Shown here: in pieces, positions 1-10,700 of the stretch
Position numbering within the stretch: position 1 is the first letter of the stretch
How the letters are laid out: each line of letters begins with the position of its first letter
Source of the DNA: Lacipirellulaceae bacterium
Lineage (GTDB): Bacteria; Planctomycetota; Planctomycetia; Pirellulales; Lacipirellulaceae
Direction: 5' to 3'
Assembly (NCBI GenBank): GCA_040218535.1
Contig: JAVJRG010000010.1
Coordinates: 372,001-436,000, forward strand
DNA length: 64,000 nucleotides
Made by a program: the position numbers and the translations under genes
Notes under the pieces: model-generated
What the model was told of the DNA's origin: nothing
The model's input: the letters and a program-made list of their open reading frames with translations, nothing else
Database searches by the model: none

Positions 1-1594
1 GTTTAAAACGGACCAATACTCAATCGTGGTGCGTATCTACGATGACGGGATCGCTGTCCGTTATGAGCTGCCAGCCGACATCGATGGAGAACTCGTAAAG
101 CACACCATTCTAAAGGATCTCACCACCTTCAACTTCGCCACCGACGCCACCTGCTACAGCTACAACGGCGAAAACCCGAACATCGGCCCTGAAAAGCTCA
201 GCGACACGGGCGGTGACCGCCAAGCCCCGCTGCTCGCGAAGTGTGCGGACGACTGCTATGTCGCGATCCACGAAGCGGCCCTCTACGACGCTCCCTGGAT
301 GAAGTTGCATAGCGAGACGGGATCGAACTCAATCCGAGTCAAGACATCCAAGTACGAAGTCAAGCCGGGCTTCAAGACACCCTGGCGAGTGTTGATGGTT
401 GGGGATACCCCAGGCGATTTGCTCGACAGCGATCTCCTGATGAATCTCAACCCGCCTTGTCAGGTCGAAGATCCAACATGGATCAAGCCGGGGGTTTGTT
501 TCTGGGATTGGCGTGCCTGGGGGCATAAGACGAAAGATGGATTTACCTACGGCCTAGACTTGCCTTCTTGGAAACGCTTCGTCGATTTCGCTGAGGAGAC
601 CGGCGTTCCCTATCTGTTGCTCGACGCCAACTGGTACGGGCCGGAGTTTGAGAAAGAGTCCAACCCCACCGAAACGGGCAAGGTCAATGACGTCCGCGAA
701 CTACTCGACTACGCCAACGCCCACAATGTCGGCGTGCTGCTTTACTTGAACGACGTTGCTGGGCGGAAGTACGACCTTGATGCTGTGCTGAAGAATTATC
801 ACGAGTGGGGCGCAAAGGGGATTAAGTACGGCTTCATGAGCGGAGGCGGCAAAGACAAAGTTGAGCGGACACGACGCATCATCGAACTTTGCGCGAAGAA
901 CGAATTGGTAGTCGACTTCCACGACGGCCCAATTCCCCCGTCGGGCGATATGCGAACCTATCCAAATTGCTTGACCCGGGAATTCTGCCACGCACAGAGC
1001 GACTCACTTCGTGCTTTCACACCAAAGACGTTCGTAACCGCTTGCTTTGTGAACGGCTTGGCAGGTCCCCTCGATATGGCCAATGGAATGTTTGATCTGG
1101 AGAATTCGATGGCGCAGCGACCGCGAATATTCGAGGACGTTCGCTCAACGGTTGTTGGTGAAGCAGCCCGCTCGTTGATTGTCTTCACAGGGCTGAATGT
1201 CTTGCCGGACTCTCCCGACGCCTATCGAGAGAAGGCTCCCTTGTTCGAGTTCATTGCCGCGCAGAAGATGCCTTGGGATGAGAGCAAGACGCTAGCCGGA
1301 GAAATCGGACAGTACATCACCACGATGCGCCGCACGGGTGATACATGGTTAGTGGCAACAGCCACGAATGAGGAACCGCTGGAGACAAAGATCGAAATCG
1401 ACTTTTTACCGCCCGGGAAATACGCTGTGGTGGTTTACAGGGACGCTCCTGACTCTCACTATGAAACCAATCGCGAGACGTACCAATTCTCATCAGAAAC
1501 TTGGGACATCACCGGTTCGAAAACGATTACTGCTAGGCTTGCCCCAGGCGGCGGTCATTGTTTGAAGATAAAGCGACTTGAAGAAGACAAGTAA
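1..1594 (+). CDS. Glycoside hydrolase family 97 protein, N-terminally truncated by window edge
   Basis: The reading frame is open from base 2 with no stop upstream of the first GTG at 26, so the gene begins outside the window. About 530 residues are visible. They cover the end of the N-terminal beta-sandwich, the (beta/alpha)8 barrel (TPWRVLMVGDTPGDLL, then a LLLDANWYG strand end) and the C-terminal beta domain. This order is typical of GH97, whose members are alpha-glucosidases or alpha-galactosidases that act in the periplasm or outside the cell. The barrel keeps a VDFHD motif at the position of the catalytic base or nucleophile, followed by RTYPN. The E-containing GGDE/RGTE motif that normally follows YPN is not recognisable (FCHAQSDS instead), so activity may be altered. 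A second GH97 gene lies convergently downstream. Family assignment is firm; substrate is unknown. Confidence 0.85.
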   Translation, partial: FKTDQYSIVVRIYDDGIAVRYELPADIDGELVKHTILKDLTTFNFATDATCYSYNGENPNIGPEKLSDTGGDRQAPLLAKCADDCYVAIHEAALYDAPWMKLHSETGSNSIRVKTSKYEVKPGFKTPWRVLMVGDTPGDLLDSDLLMNLNPPCQVEDPTWIKPGVCFWDWRAWGHKTKDGFTYGLDLPSWKRFVDFAEETGVPYLLLDANWYGPEFEKESNPTETGKVNDVRELLDYANAHNVGVLLYLNDVAGRKYDLDAVLKNYHEWGAKGIKYGFMSGGGKDKVERTRRIIELCAKNELVVDFHDGPIPPSGDMRTYPNCLTREFCHAQSDSLRAFTPKTFVTACFVNGLAGPLDMANGMFDLENSMAQRPRIFEDVRSTVVGEAARSLIVFTGLNVLPDSPDAYREKAPLFEFIAAQKMPWDESKTLAGEIGQYITTMRRTGDTWLVATATNEEPLETKIEIDFLPPGKYAVVVYRDAPDSHYETNRETYQFSSETWDITGSKTITARLAPGGGHCLKIKRLEEDK

Positions 1595-1625
1595 CGACAT
1601 CGCACTGACGCAATGAACAATGCGT

Positions 1626-1708
1626 CCCTAGCCCCCAGCGCAAGCTGTGGGGTTGGAATCGTCAATACGCGGAACGGAGAACCGCACAGCTTGCGCTGGG
1701 GGCTAGGG
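1626..1708. repeat. Long perfect inverted repeat between convergent genes (REP-like, possible bidirectional terminator)
   Basis: Arms 1626-1649 and 1685-1708 are exact reverse complements over 24 bp, separated by 35 nt. The repeat lies between the stops of two convergent GH97 genes. There is no T-tract, so an extragenic palindromic repeat that also blocks read-through fits better than a simple intrinsic terminator. Confidence 0.8.
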
Positions 1709-1744
1709 CTGATCGTTCTCGACCCCTGCGCGACTTCCCATTTG

Positions 1745-3673
1745 CTACTTCGCTGGCACAATCCGTACTGCTTGGCCACTATTGGCGATCAGCTTGATGG
1801 GTAGAGTGCTCTCTTGATCGACTTCGAGGCGTTCGATTCTTACATGAGTACGCGTTTGGAGCGAAGGATCGTGCGAATAGACGTGGGCGATGTACTTCTG
1901 ATTCGGCTCAAGAAAATCCAGATCGGCTTTGAGGTCTTGCGGATCGTCGGAATTTAAGGACACAACGTACCAGTCGAGCCCCGAGCGCCGCGCGATGGTT
2001 GCGTACTCACCAATCTCTCCGTGCAGGACTCGGCTGTCGTCCCACACCGTCGGCATGTGCTTCCAGAACTCTAGCTCTGGTGTCTCAACGATGACGTTAT
2101 AACCTTGCTCGCCTCGCTTCTTCTTCAAGGATTCAGCCGGGCTGTCGTACCAGAAAAGAAACTGCCACGGGTCGTACATCATGACCGCCTTGGCTAGCTG
2201 GGCAGCGTGATTTTGTTTTTCTTCGACACGTGCATCGAAGTAGCAAATCTTGTTGTCCGAAGCACCTGCTAGGCATCGAGTGAATAGCTGCATCAAGGTT
2301 TGTTTATTGGTGGGTGCGGTCTCATCACCACCGATGCCCTCGACGGTCATCAGGTTGGGATACGTACGACTAAAGCCGGTGGGGCGGTATTCATCATGGA
2401 CATCGACCATTAGTTCATGCTCAGCCGCCTTGCGAATCGCCTCGTGCAACCAGCGCGTCCACTTCTGCGATCCGACATTCACGAATCCGTACTTCACCCC
2501 CGCCACGCCCCACGATTTGTAAAGTGGGAGGATCTCATCAAGTTGCTTTTCGAGTGCTCGCCGATTCACGTAGAGAATGACGCCCAACCCCTTCTCGTTC
2601 GCGACTTTGATGTGTCGTCTAAGATCGAGCGGCCCTGCGGAACGCTTAGGATCGACGGTGATTGTTGTCGCGTCCGAGGCATCGTCATATTCGTGCCCGT
2701 ACCAGCCAGCGTCGAACTCGACAAATTGCAGGTTGTACTTCACCGCAAAGTCGATACACGCCTCGGCTCCCTCGTCTGTGAGCGTGATTTCGCGAATGAC
2801 TTTGCCGGGCCTAATCCAAGAAGTGTCTTCAATCTTACAGGGCCTGTTGAGATTGAGGAAAATGTCGTTGTTCTCAAGTAGTTCGCCCGGGCTGTCGGCA
2901 ATCATGATCACTCGCCAAGGCGTGTCCGCTTGGAGAATATGCTTCGCCGGGCTATGCAGCTGGCTGACGATACACAGTGGATTCTTCTTGGATCGACGCA
3001 GCTTCATGCGAGAAAAGTCGAACAGCTCTGCTTCTCCAACCGCTACGTAAACAGGCTGATCATCGGTCGTTCTGATCGTTAAAGGTCGTTCGACTTGCTC
3101 GCCAAGCTTGCTGAGGGGACGAGGTTCGTAGATTCCCTGCGCGTTCGTCGTACACCAAGCCGTGTGGTCGTCAAGGAATGTGAACTCTGTGAGTTCTTGT
3201 ACGATGGTGACATATTCTTGCGTGTCATTGCCTACAACACTCATGAGGAAGGCGACCCCCGAATCGTAAACCCGCAACGTCACTCGGAGTGAAAGCTCGG
3301 GATCGGTCGAATCTTGACATATCACAATGACCTGTCGGTACTGATCTCGGATCGTGCTTCGTTCGCCATAGACAGGTCGCCACGTGGCGTCTTGCTCACT
3401 TTTCTCCTCCGAAAGGACTACGAGGTTGTCGCCGAACTCGATTTTGCTCGAGCTGTCGTCAGTTTTGATTTGGAAACGCAATCGCGAATCGGTAATCAAC
3501 GGCTTGCCATCGTAGCTCACGCGATAGACGGCACATTGTTTTGTGGATTCGGTATCCTTCACCTCAAAGGTTGCAACAATGCGGCCATTGGGTGAAGTAA
3601 CTTCGATAGCATGACAAGCCGAAGCAACGACGGTTGCTAGGATAGCACCGAAAACAACGAAGAAGTTTTTCAC
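1745..3673 (-). CDS. Secreted glycoside hydrolase family 97 enzyme
   Basis: A 642-residue protein is read from a GTG at 3673. This start gives a typical signal peptide (VKNFFVVFGAILATVVASACHA) and avoids the overlap with the preceding gene that a longer frame from 3799 would create. The GH97 layout is complete: N-terminal beta-sandwich opening with EVTSPNG, a barrel with FVEFDAGWYG, and a C-terminal beta domain. The active-site region reads VDVHDEYRPTG, RTYPNLMT and GGDE. Aspartate in the HD pair where inverting members have glutamate resembles the retaining alpha-galactosidase-like branch (inference). The gene lies 73 bp downstream of the metalloprotease gene on the same strand and may be its last operon partner. 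The product probably cleaves alpha-linked sugars in the periplasm or outside the cell. Confidence 0.85.
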   Translation of the reverse strand: MKNFFVVFGAILATVVASACHAIEVTSPNGRIVATFEVKDTESTKQCAVYRVSYDGKPLITDSRLRFQIKTDDSSSKIEFGDNLVVLSEEKSEQDATWRPVYGERSTIRDQYRQVIVICQDSTDPELSLRVTLRVYDSGVAFLMSVVGNDTQEYVTIVQELTEFTFLDDHTAWCTTNAQGIYEPRPLSKLGEQVERPLTIRTTDDQPVYVAVGEAELFDFSRMKLRRSKKNPLCIVSQLHSPAKHILQADTPWRVIMIADSPGELLENNDIFLNLNRPCKIEDTSWIRPGKVIREITLTDEGAEACIDFAVKYNLQFVEFDAGWYGHEYDDASDATTITVDPKRSAGPLDLRRHIKVANEKGLGVILYVNRRALEKQLDEILPLYKSWGVAGVKYGFVNVGSQKWTRWLHEAIRKAAEHELMVDVHDEYRPTGFSRTYPNLMTVEGIGGDETAPTNKQTLMQLFTRCLAGASDNKICYFDARVEEKQNHAAQLAKAVMMYDPWQFLFWYDSPAESLKKKRGEQGYNVIVETPELEFWKHMPTVWDDSRVLHGEIGEYATIARRSGLDWYVVSLNSDDPQDLKADLDFLEPNQKYIAHVYSHDPSLQTRTHVRIERLEVDQESTLPIKLIANSGQAVRIVPAK

Positions 3674-3746
3674 GGAAGGAACCCAGCGCGAGGACGCCAG
3701 GCCTGAACGGAGGGTTTGGGGGGCGGGGTGGAAAACTGCAGCAATT

Positions 3747-6700
3747 TTAAAGGGATTGGAAAGCCAAATCGAGCGCCTCTGCAAAGTTCTCTGGCTCATC
3801 GGTCAACGCTTCGTTCGGTACCTCCTCGCTGATTTCCGCAAGAGCGTAATCGAAGGCCGAGTCACCTGCTGCAACTTCAGGTAGGAAATCGCTGTTTGTA
3901 ATTACTGCTTCCGTGGAAGACGGAACGAAAGATTCACTTTCTGGTTGAGCCGTGGGAGCAATGCTGGCAGCATGGACGGCGAGTGTAACCAGACTGTTAT
4001 CGAGCGATGGAGACTCAGGAACGTAGAGATCGCCTTCGATGTAGGGCTGCTCCAGCGGCGGCAACTGCAGAGCCGCGACGGTAGCACCAGGATCGTTGAT
4101 TCCCGCGGGCTCGCCCGTAACGACAAGGCGAACATTGTCCAAGAAAGCCTGTGAAGAACCTCCCTGATTGTCGATGGTGAGCACCAGTTGCGGATTCGTC
4201 CCCGCGTCCGTGACTGAAGCGGTGTAGCTGAACGAGCGTGTGTTGAGTTGCTCGCCGACGCCACCGGAGACGATCGACCCATCGCTGATGGTACCTAGAT
4301 CATAAGTGTTGCTACCCAAGATCAACTCAGCGGTGTAATCGTGAGCCACTCCGTTGCTGCTGCCAACATCCACGGTTACTGTCAGCGTGTCTCCCTCGAC
4401 GACGCTATAGCTGAGAATATCGGATGTGAGCGTAACCAGCGCACTATCATTGGCCAGCGCGTAGGCATCGCCGTCAGAAGCCACATACGTCAGGTCACCA
4501 TCCCAACCACCGACGCCACTGCCGACAACCGCTGTCCAACCAGGGATGTTCGCCGGCGCTGAGTTGTTCGTGTAGACGCGATGTTTTGTCTCATCGACAA
4601 GCAATCCGACGGCACCGGTTTGGTTTTCGAACGATCCGTTACCTGTCGCGGAATCGAGAACTGTCGTGGTTGTCGAGATCCCGGCCCCGTAGTTCCGCTG
4701 CCACATCAGCAGATCGAAACCGTTGGACTGACCATCGCTGTTGGCATCGGAATCACCATTGACGCCATAGTCGTCCTGCCACTGCGCGAGGTCGTCACTA
4801 TCAATCTGGCCATTCTCATCAAAGTCGCCTGGGCCGATCGAAACAGGTACGTCACCCAGACGCGTCAGCACAACGCGATTAACGGCCCACAACTTGTTAG
4901 AAGTGTCTGCGTCACCAAACTCGAGGTCGAGTGTGCCATCGGTCACGGGAACATCGAACTCGAGCGTGTTATTCACTCCGATTGGGTGATCGATATCCGA
5001 GATCCCATGTGTTCCTTCGGCCGTGACGAACATGTTATCCAGGTTGCGGTTCGCGTCGCTCATGTTGAACTTCACCCGCCAAACGCCGTCACGAATCTCA
5101 TGAGACCAAGTGGTGTCGTTGGTTCCCCAGACAAGGTCGCGATTGAAATCATTGCCCACAGCTCGATCTTCCGCGAAGACCGTATCACTCCAATTGATGT
5201 CGCCGAAGGTATCCGGTGTGATGCGTTCAGCAGGGGGAGTGGCACCGATGAACACTGGTGACGTTGAAGTACCAAAATCATAGGTGTAGGCGTCGGCATT
5301 GAGGTCGACCACATAGTCGGCATCCCCGATACGTTCCAGGTTAATGCGATTCACAGCCCAACGTTTGTCTGTAACATCATCGTCGCCAAAGGTGAGGTCT
5401 AGGAATCCATCGTTCACGGTCACTTCGAAATTGAACGTGGTATTCACTCCCTGTGGCCGATCGATATCGGAAACTTTCCGCTCGCCTTCAGCATCGACGA
5501 ACATATTGTCGAAACTAAACTCAGGATCGCTCATATTAAGCGTCACGCGCCAGATACCTGAGGCAATTTTGTGGCTCCAAGTCGTGTCTTGGAAACCTCG
5601 CACGAAGTCGCGGTTGTAAGCGTTCTGACCGGAGTTGGGACGATCTTCCGAAAGGACTCCAATGCTCCAAGTAATGTCACCGGTTGTCTCGTGGGTAATG
5701 CGTACCGCTTGAACATCGTTGCTGCTGAACACCGGTGAAGATGGTGTCCCCGGGTCGTAGGAGTAGAAGGTTTGGGAGGTATCCACGGTGATGCTTGTCG
5801 AGCGCACGTAGACGGCTCCCCAGTCGGTTCTTCCGGTCGAATCGACTACCGTGTAGTGGAAAAAGTCGTCACCGCTGACACTTGCCGGCGGCGTATAGAT
5901 GATCTCATTACGACCGCCGGGTCCCGTGTTTTGAGACAGACTGATTGTACCGCCGAGGAAGCTGACCGTGTCACGAAGCTGAGCATCTAGGACATCGTTG
6001 TTCGCGTCATGATCGTTGGCAATCACATCAATAGTAACCGGACTGCCGTTGGCAACCACTGAGTCAACCCAGCCAAATGGGGCGACTTCGGGCTCGTTGG
6101 CAACCGTATCGCCAAACTGGAGCTTATTCTGTTTGGCATCGAGTACTCGGTTCGCCTCACCGGTTGAAAGTCTCCCAATATTACGAGAGCCGGCACCGGA
6201 CATAATGCTGATACCGCGGCTGTCTTGGTCGGCGGGAGCCCCTGCGGCATTACCGTTCGGGCGCGGACGCGATTCGTAAAAGTCGGCCGAGTGAGTGGTA
6301 CCACTAGGGACATGCCCCAAGTTCCACGAGTGCCCAAATTCATGGGCAAGCGTTCCATCGGCCCAACTTGTTGGGCCGTTGCTGGCGCTCAGGGCGTAAC
6401 GAAAGCTCCCCCCCACGCTGTTCACGTACGCCAGCCCCGAAGGTGCAGCGCGTACGTGATAGACCGCCAAGTCGTGGGTGTTACCAACCTCTTGCGGGTT
6501 GTTATTCCAATAGTTGCGGAAGGCAGACAGTCCAGCGCTATCGTTACCGTTCGCGACATTAAACGGATCGCTGCCCGTGCGAATGATGACGGTCCCCAAG
6601 CGATGCTTGATACCGGCGGCACGCAAGAAACGAGCATCAAGGTTACCAGGAATGCCCTGAGCGACCGACATCGCGTTATCGACTTTCTGTTGAGTCGTCG

Positions 6701-7574
6701 AACCGCTGTAGTTGTTCAGCAGTGCGGCTGAGCCAATTTCCACGCCGACTTCGAATTCGCGAATCTCGATAGTTCGTGTTGGAGCTAGGGTTGTTGCGGA
6801 GACGTTAGGGTCACCTTCTGAGAAGGGGCCGCCATCACCAGCAGCGGCTGAGGGAGTCAAAGCGCTCACCTCCGTCTCATCGCCTGCGATTCCACAACAG
6901 GAAGAGCAAGTACAGCCCGGGGGGTGGCCGCCACCAGTCTCGTCGGTGTGGTCTTCGGGGGCATGATCGGGGATGCCGTCACCATTGTGGTCGTGGTTAT
7001 CGTAGGAAGCAGGTGCTTCCGCCTCGACGGAAATGCGATGCTGGCCGGTCGTTGTACTCGCAGAGTAAGGCTCGACAGTGATCGACGGTTGGTTGGGTCG
7101 TATGATTGTTGCGTGCAGTCCTGTTTCTCCCAGCCACGCACTGACCGCAAGTCGAGGATCCTCTGCAACCGTACCAAGATAAGAACGATCGATGCCGTGA
7201 TCGACTTGCTCTAAGTTGCCGCTACCATCATCGACAAGAAACTTCGTGTTCTCACCAAAGATCGAATTCTTATTAAGTTCAAGCGTGAGGGTTTCTCCGG
7301 CATATTCGATCTCAACAGCAAAGCTTTCCGGCAAGCCTGTTGGAAGAACAAGGTCGGCGTACGACGCACCCACAACGTTCTCGGACGACAATGCTGGCGT
7401 TCTTGGAGCTTGACTTTGCTGCCACGCAAGAAAGTCAGACGCGAAGCTGACGCTTGCCTGGTCCGAGCTACTGAGGTCTGCCGTGGTAGCGTCGGCAGCA
7501 AGCAGGCGGCGTTCCTCTAAGGGCTCGAAGCGAAGCTGTAAATCTTCCTGTCGGCGTTTGCGGTTTGTGGCCAT
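3747..7574 (-). CDS. Giant exported zincin metalloprotease with LEPR-XLL N-terminus, malectin-like repeats and dockerin
   Basis: 1275 residues. Residues 17-26 (EPLEERRLLA) match the planctomycete LEPR-XLL export-associated motif. A pro-region runs to about 255 and includes a His/Cys-rich stretch (193-229, with CTCSSCC). The catalytic domain at about 265-480 has the zinc motif HEFGHSWNLGH (411-421, HExxHxxxxxH) and a Met-turn SIMSG (M458), as in reprolysin-like metzincins. A cadherin-like domain follows (505-590). Then come two tandem malectin-like repeats (about 597-752 and 753-908), a dockerin-type EF-hand pair (914-965), a beta-sandwich module (966-1155), PLEQPY (1173-1178) and a terminal helix. 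The C-terminal half is shared with the two genes immediately upstream, so the protease is one of three interchangeable cores. It probably acts at the cell surface; the substrate is unknown. Confidence 0.85.
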   Translation of the reverse strand: MATNRKRRQEDLQLRFEPLEERRLLAADATTADLSSSDQASVSFASDFLAWQQSQAPRTPALSSENVVGASYADLVLPTGLPESFAVEIEYAGETLTLELNKNSIFGENTKFLVDDGSGNLEQVDHGIDRSYLGTVAEDPRLAVSAWLGETGLHATIIRPNQPSITVEPYSASTTTGQHRISVEAEAPASYDNHDHNGDGIPDHAPEDHTDETGGGHPPGCTCSSCCGIAGDETEVSALTPSAAAGDGGPFSEGDPNVSATTLAPTRTIEIREFEVGVEIGSAALLNNYSGSTTQQKVDNAMSVAQGIPGNLDARFLRAAGIKHRLGTVIIRTGSDPFNVANGNDSAGLSAFRNYWNNNPQEVGNTHDLAVYHVRAAPSGLAYVNSVGGSFRYALSASNGPTSWADGTLAHEFGHSWNLGHVPSGTTHSADFYESRPRPNGNAAGAPADQDSRGISIMSGAGSRNIGRLSTGEANRVLDAKQNKLQFGDTVANEPEVAPFGWVDSVVANGSPVTIDVIANDHDANNDVLDAQLRDTVSFLGGTISLSQNTGPGGRNEIIYTPPASVSGDDFFHYTVVDSTGRTDWGAVYVRSTSITVDTSQTFYSYDPGTPSSPVFSSNDVQAVRITHETTGDITWSIGVLSEDRPNSGQNAYNRDFVRGFQDTTWSHKIASGIWRVTLNMSDPEFSFDNMFVDAEGERKVSDIDRPQGVNTTFNFEVTVNDGFLDLTFGDDDVTDKRWAVNRINLERIGDADYVVDLNADAYTYDFGTSTSPVFIGATPPAERITPDTFGDINWSDTVFAEDRAVGNDFNRDLVWGTNDTTWSHEIRDGVWRVKFNMSDANRNLDNMFVTAEGTHGISDIDHPIGVNNTLEFDVPVTDGTLDLEFGDADTSNKLWAVNRVVLTRLGDVPVSIGPGDFDENGQIDSDDLAQWQDDYGVNGDSDANSDGQSNGFDLLMWQRNYGAGISTTTTVLDSATGNGSFENQTGAVGLLVDETKHRVYTNNSAPANIPGWTAVVGSGVGGWDGDLTYVASDGDAYALANDSALVTLTSDILSYSVVEGDTLTVTVDVGSSNGVAHDYTAELILGSNTYDLGTISDGSIVSGGVGEQLNTRSFSYTASVTDAGTNPQLVLTIDNQGGSSQAFLDNVRLVVTGEPAGINDPGATVAALQLPPLEQPYIEGDLYVPESPSLDNSLVTLAVHAASIAPTAQPESESFVPSSTEAVITNSDFLPEVAAGDSAFDYALAEISEEVPNEALTDEPENFAEALDLAFQSL

Positions 7575-7702
7575 TTCTTCTCAGTTCTCTCGACCTTGTT
7601 TCGTTGAACAAGGGCTTGGTTGTTCTAGGGTGATAAGTCGTGTGTGGCCTCTTATCTCATTGCTGCGTTAGGTGTTGCGGCAAAAAGACCCTGATATCTC
7701 TT

Positions 7703-10700
7703 CTAAATCAATTCAGATAAGTGTTCAAAAGCTCTGTCCGTCGATTGGAATTCGGTTGGCCTCTCACCGGGCTCTGTTGCAGATCGCTTTAGGGTCATGC
7801 TTCTACCGACTCTCGTTTTCACGGATAGCGAGTCGACATCTTGGCTTTGATTCGTCAGCGTCGTGAAGTAAGAGTCCACGTGAGCTTCTTCCAATGAGAT
7901 TCTTTCCTTCTTCGGAAGCTCACCGATAGCGGTGCCTTCAGTGGCCAGCGTTTGGAAGCGGCTCAACACGGGCAAGTCGGGCTCGTCGAAGTAAGGTTGC
8001 TCGAGGGGAGGCGCTGGCGAAGGCTCGGACTGCACGGCAGCAACAACCGCTGCATTGCTTGACGAGCTGCTCGCAGCGGTGGCCGGTGGTCCCGTAATGG
8101 TTTCAACTTGGAACTGCACATTGTCCAGAAACGCTAGCGAAGAGCCCCCCGCGTTGTCCATGGTAAGGACCAACTGCGGACTCATACCAGCATCGGCAGC
8201 AGTCGCGGTGTAGCTGAAATTCAGCGTGTTGAGTGAGCCCCCGCCGCTAGAGACCAGCGTTCCGTCGCTAACCGTCCCCAAGTTGTAGGTATTGCCACCG
8301 AGGATGATCTCCGCGGCGAAGTCGTGAGCGATTCCATTACTGCTGCCCACATCAAATGAGAGCGTAAAGGTATCGTTCTCGGCGACGGAATGGGCGAACA
8401 CTTCCGAAGTAAGTGTCACTAATGCATTGTCGTTAGCGAGGGCATAGGCGGTACCGTCTGAGGGAACGAACGCGGAGGTCCTGGCCCAGCCGCCAACACC
8501 CGTGGTAAGTTGCGCGGTCCAGCCGGGAAGCGTCGCTGGGGCGGAACTATTCGTAAGCACTTGGGTGGCGTTGTTGACTAATCCTGTCGAGCCCGTCCAG
8601 TCCTCGAACGAGCCGTTGCCCGCGGTGTTGTCAATCAGCGTGGTGACGACAATCTCGCCTGCCCCCTTGTTACGCTGCCAAGAAAGGAAATCGAAACCAG
8701 CAACTTGGCGATCGAGGTCTACGTCGGCAGCACCGTCAGTGCCGTATTGCGCTTGCCAATCGGCGAGGTCCGCGCCGTTGACTTCCTGATCGGCATTAAA
8801 ATCACCAGGGAACAGCGGCAGATCGTTCACCTTCTCGAGGGAGATTCGATTGATAACCCAATCTGGCGTGGCCCCGCCATTGTCGGCGAACTGAAGGCTA
8901 AGCGAACCATCGGTCACCTGAACGCGGAAGACTTCCTCAACGAATTGACCGGCAGTGCTATCGAGGTCGGCGATTTTTACTTCGCCTTCGGCCACGATGG
9001 AAAGATTATCGTGAGCGTTGTCCCCATCGCCACTAGTGATCGTCACGTCCCAGATTCCGTTGGCGATCACATGCTCCAGAGTCGCGGAGCTGCTGGCACT
9101 AACAAAGTCGCCCGCGATACTTCCGCCCGTGGCTGTGCTGCCAGAGGATACGGTGCCGGTCCACTCGATGTCGCGATAGGTTTCGGGAGAAATCAGCTCG
9201 AAGCCAGGACCCACGGTCGAGTCCTTCGCACCCAAATCGTAGTCGTAGGCCGTCAGGCTCGTATCAACGATGGCGGGCGCATCGCCGAGACGATTGAGCG
9301 AGAGACTATTAACCACCCAGTTGGGATCGGCGCCACCGACATCACTGAAGGTAAGCTCCAATTGGCCATCGGTCACTACGGCTTGCCCTGTAACCACGGT
9401 GAAGACCGAGCCATCGCTATCAATGTCGACAGTGTTGCCAACTTCCAACCAACCGTTCTCAGCCACGACCCGCATATTCTCGTGTGCATTGCTATCTTCT
9501 CCCATCCGAAGCGTAACTTCCCACAGCCCGTTCTGTAGATTGTGTCGCAACGTGCGTTCGTTGGCGCTATGCACAAAGTCACGATCAAGGTCACCTGTGC
9601 CGGTGCCTGAATCCGCGGCATTCACCGCTTCGTCCCAGAAAATGTCGCCGGTGGTCAGCGGCGAAATTCGTGTCCTTCCGCTCTGCACAGGCGAGAGCGG
9701 TGTGCCGAAGTCGTAATCGAACTGTGTGGCACTCGTGTTGACGGTGACATTCTCGCCTTGGTCCGCGTCGTTCGACCAGACTTGCACCTCGGCGAGAGAC
9801 AAGATTTGGTTCTTCGTCTGCGTAAGCCGCACGTAACGAGCCCCTTGGACGGCATCCAGGCGTGTACCGCCGGACGTGGTCGAGCCATTGATGAGCAGCG
9901 CCCCACCGGGACCGATTTCGATCGTGGAGTAAGTTGGCTCGAAATCGGAGTAGTTGAACTGACGGCTCCACAACTGTGAGCCGCCGTTGTCAGGATCGTC
10001 GTCCCAGACGGAAACAACCACGTCATCGATTCGCGAGGCGGCGTCAGTTCGGTTGAAGACGGCTATTTGATCGATTTGTGCGGTCCGTTCCAAATCGACT
10101 TGCCACCAGATCGGATGCACTTGCAACGCCGAGGTGAAATTGACGATGGGGAGAACCACTCCGTCGTTGGCGTCGCTTGCAAATCCAGCTGCGGCGACGT
10201 CGCCATAGAAGTCGCCCGACTGCGACGCGGTGCCCGTTTGGGCTAGGTTAAGTGGTGAAGGCGCTGCGTCGCTCGATTTCACCCGTACTTCGGCGAGCGA
10301 AAGTTTGCGACTGGTCGGACCATTTTGTTGAATACGTACAACACGCCCCTCGTGGGCAGATGCCAGCCGCATCGTGTTGGAGTTTGGGGTACCGCTGCCG
10401 TTGATGGCCAACGAAGTGCCGATTTCTCCGCCATCAATCACCAGCGACTCACCCTGTCCCACGCTGCCGTTGGTGAAGTAAGTGTTCTCCCAGAGCTTGG
10501 TGCCTCCGCTGCTTGGATCGTCGTCCCAAACGGAAACGGTGAAGTTGCTCAAGTCGGTGAACTGGGAATCGTCGCGGTTGACGATCTCAATCTCCCCGAT
10601 GCTGAAGCCTTGGGCAAAGCGAACTTGCCACCAGTTGTTCAGCCCAGCTTGCGTTGAGGAGAGCGTCGCGGCGTCACCATCGTTTGCATTCTCCGCGACG

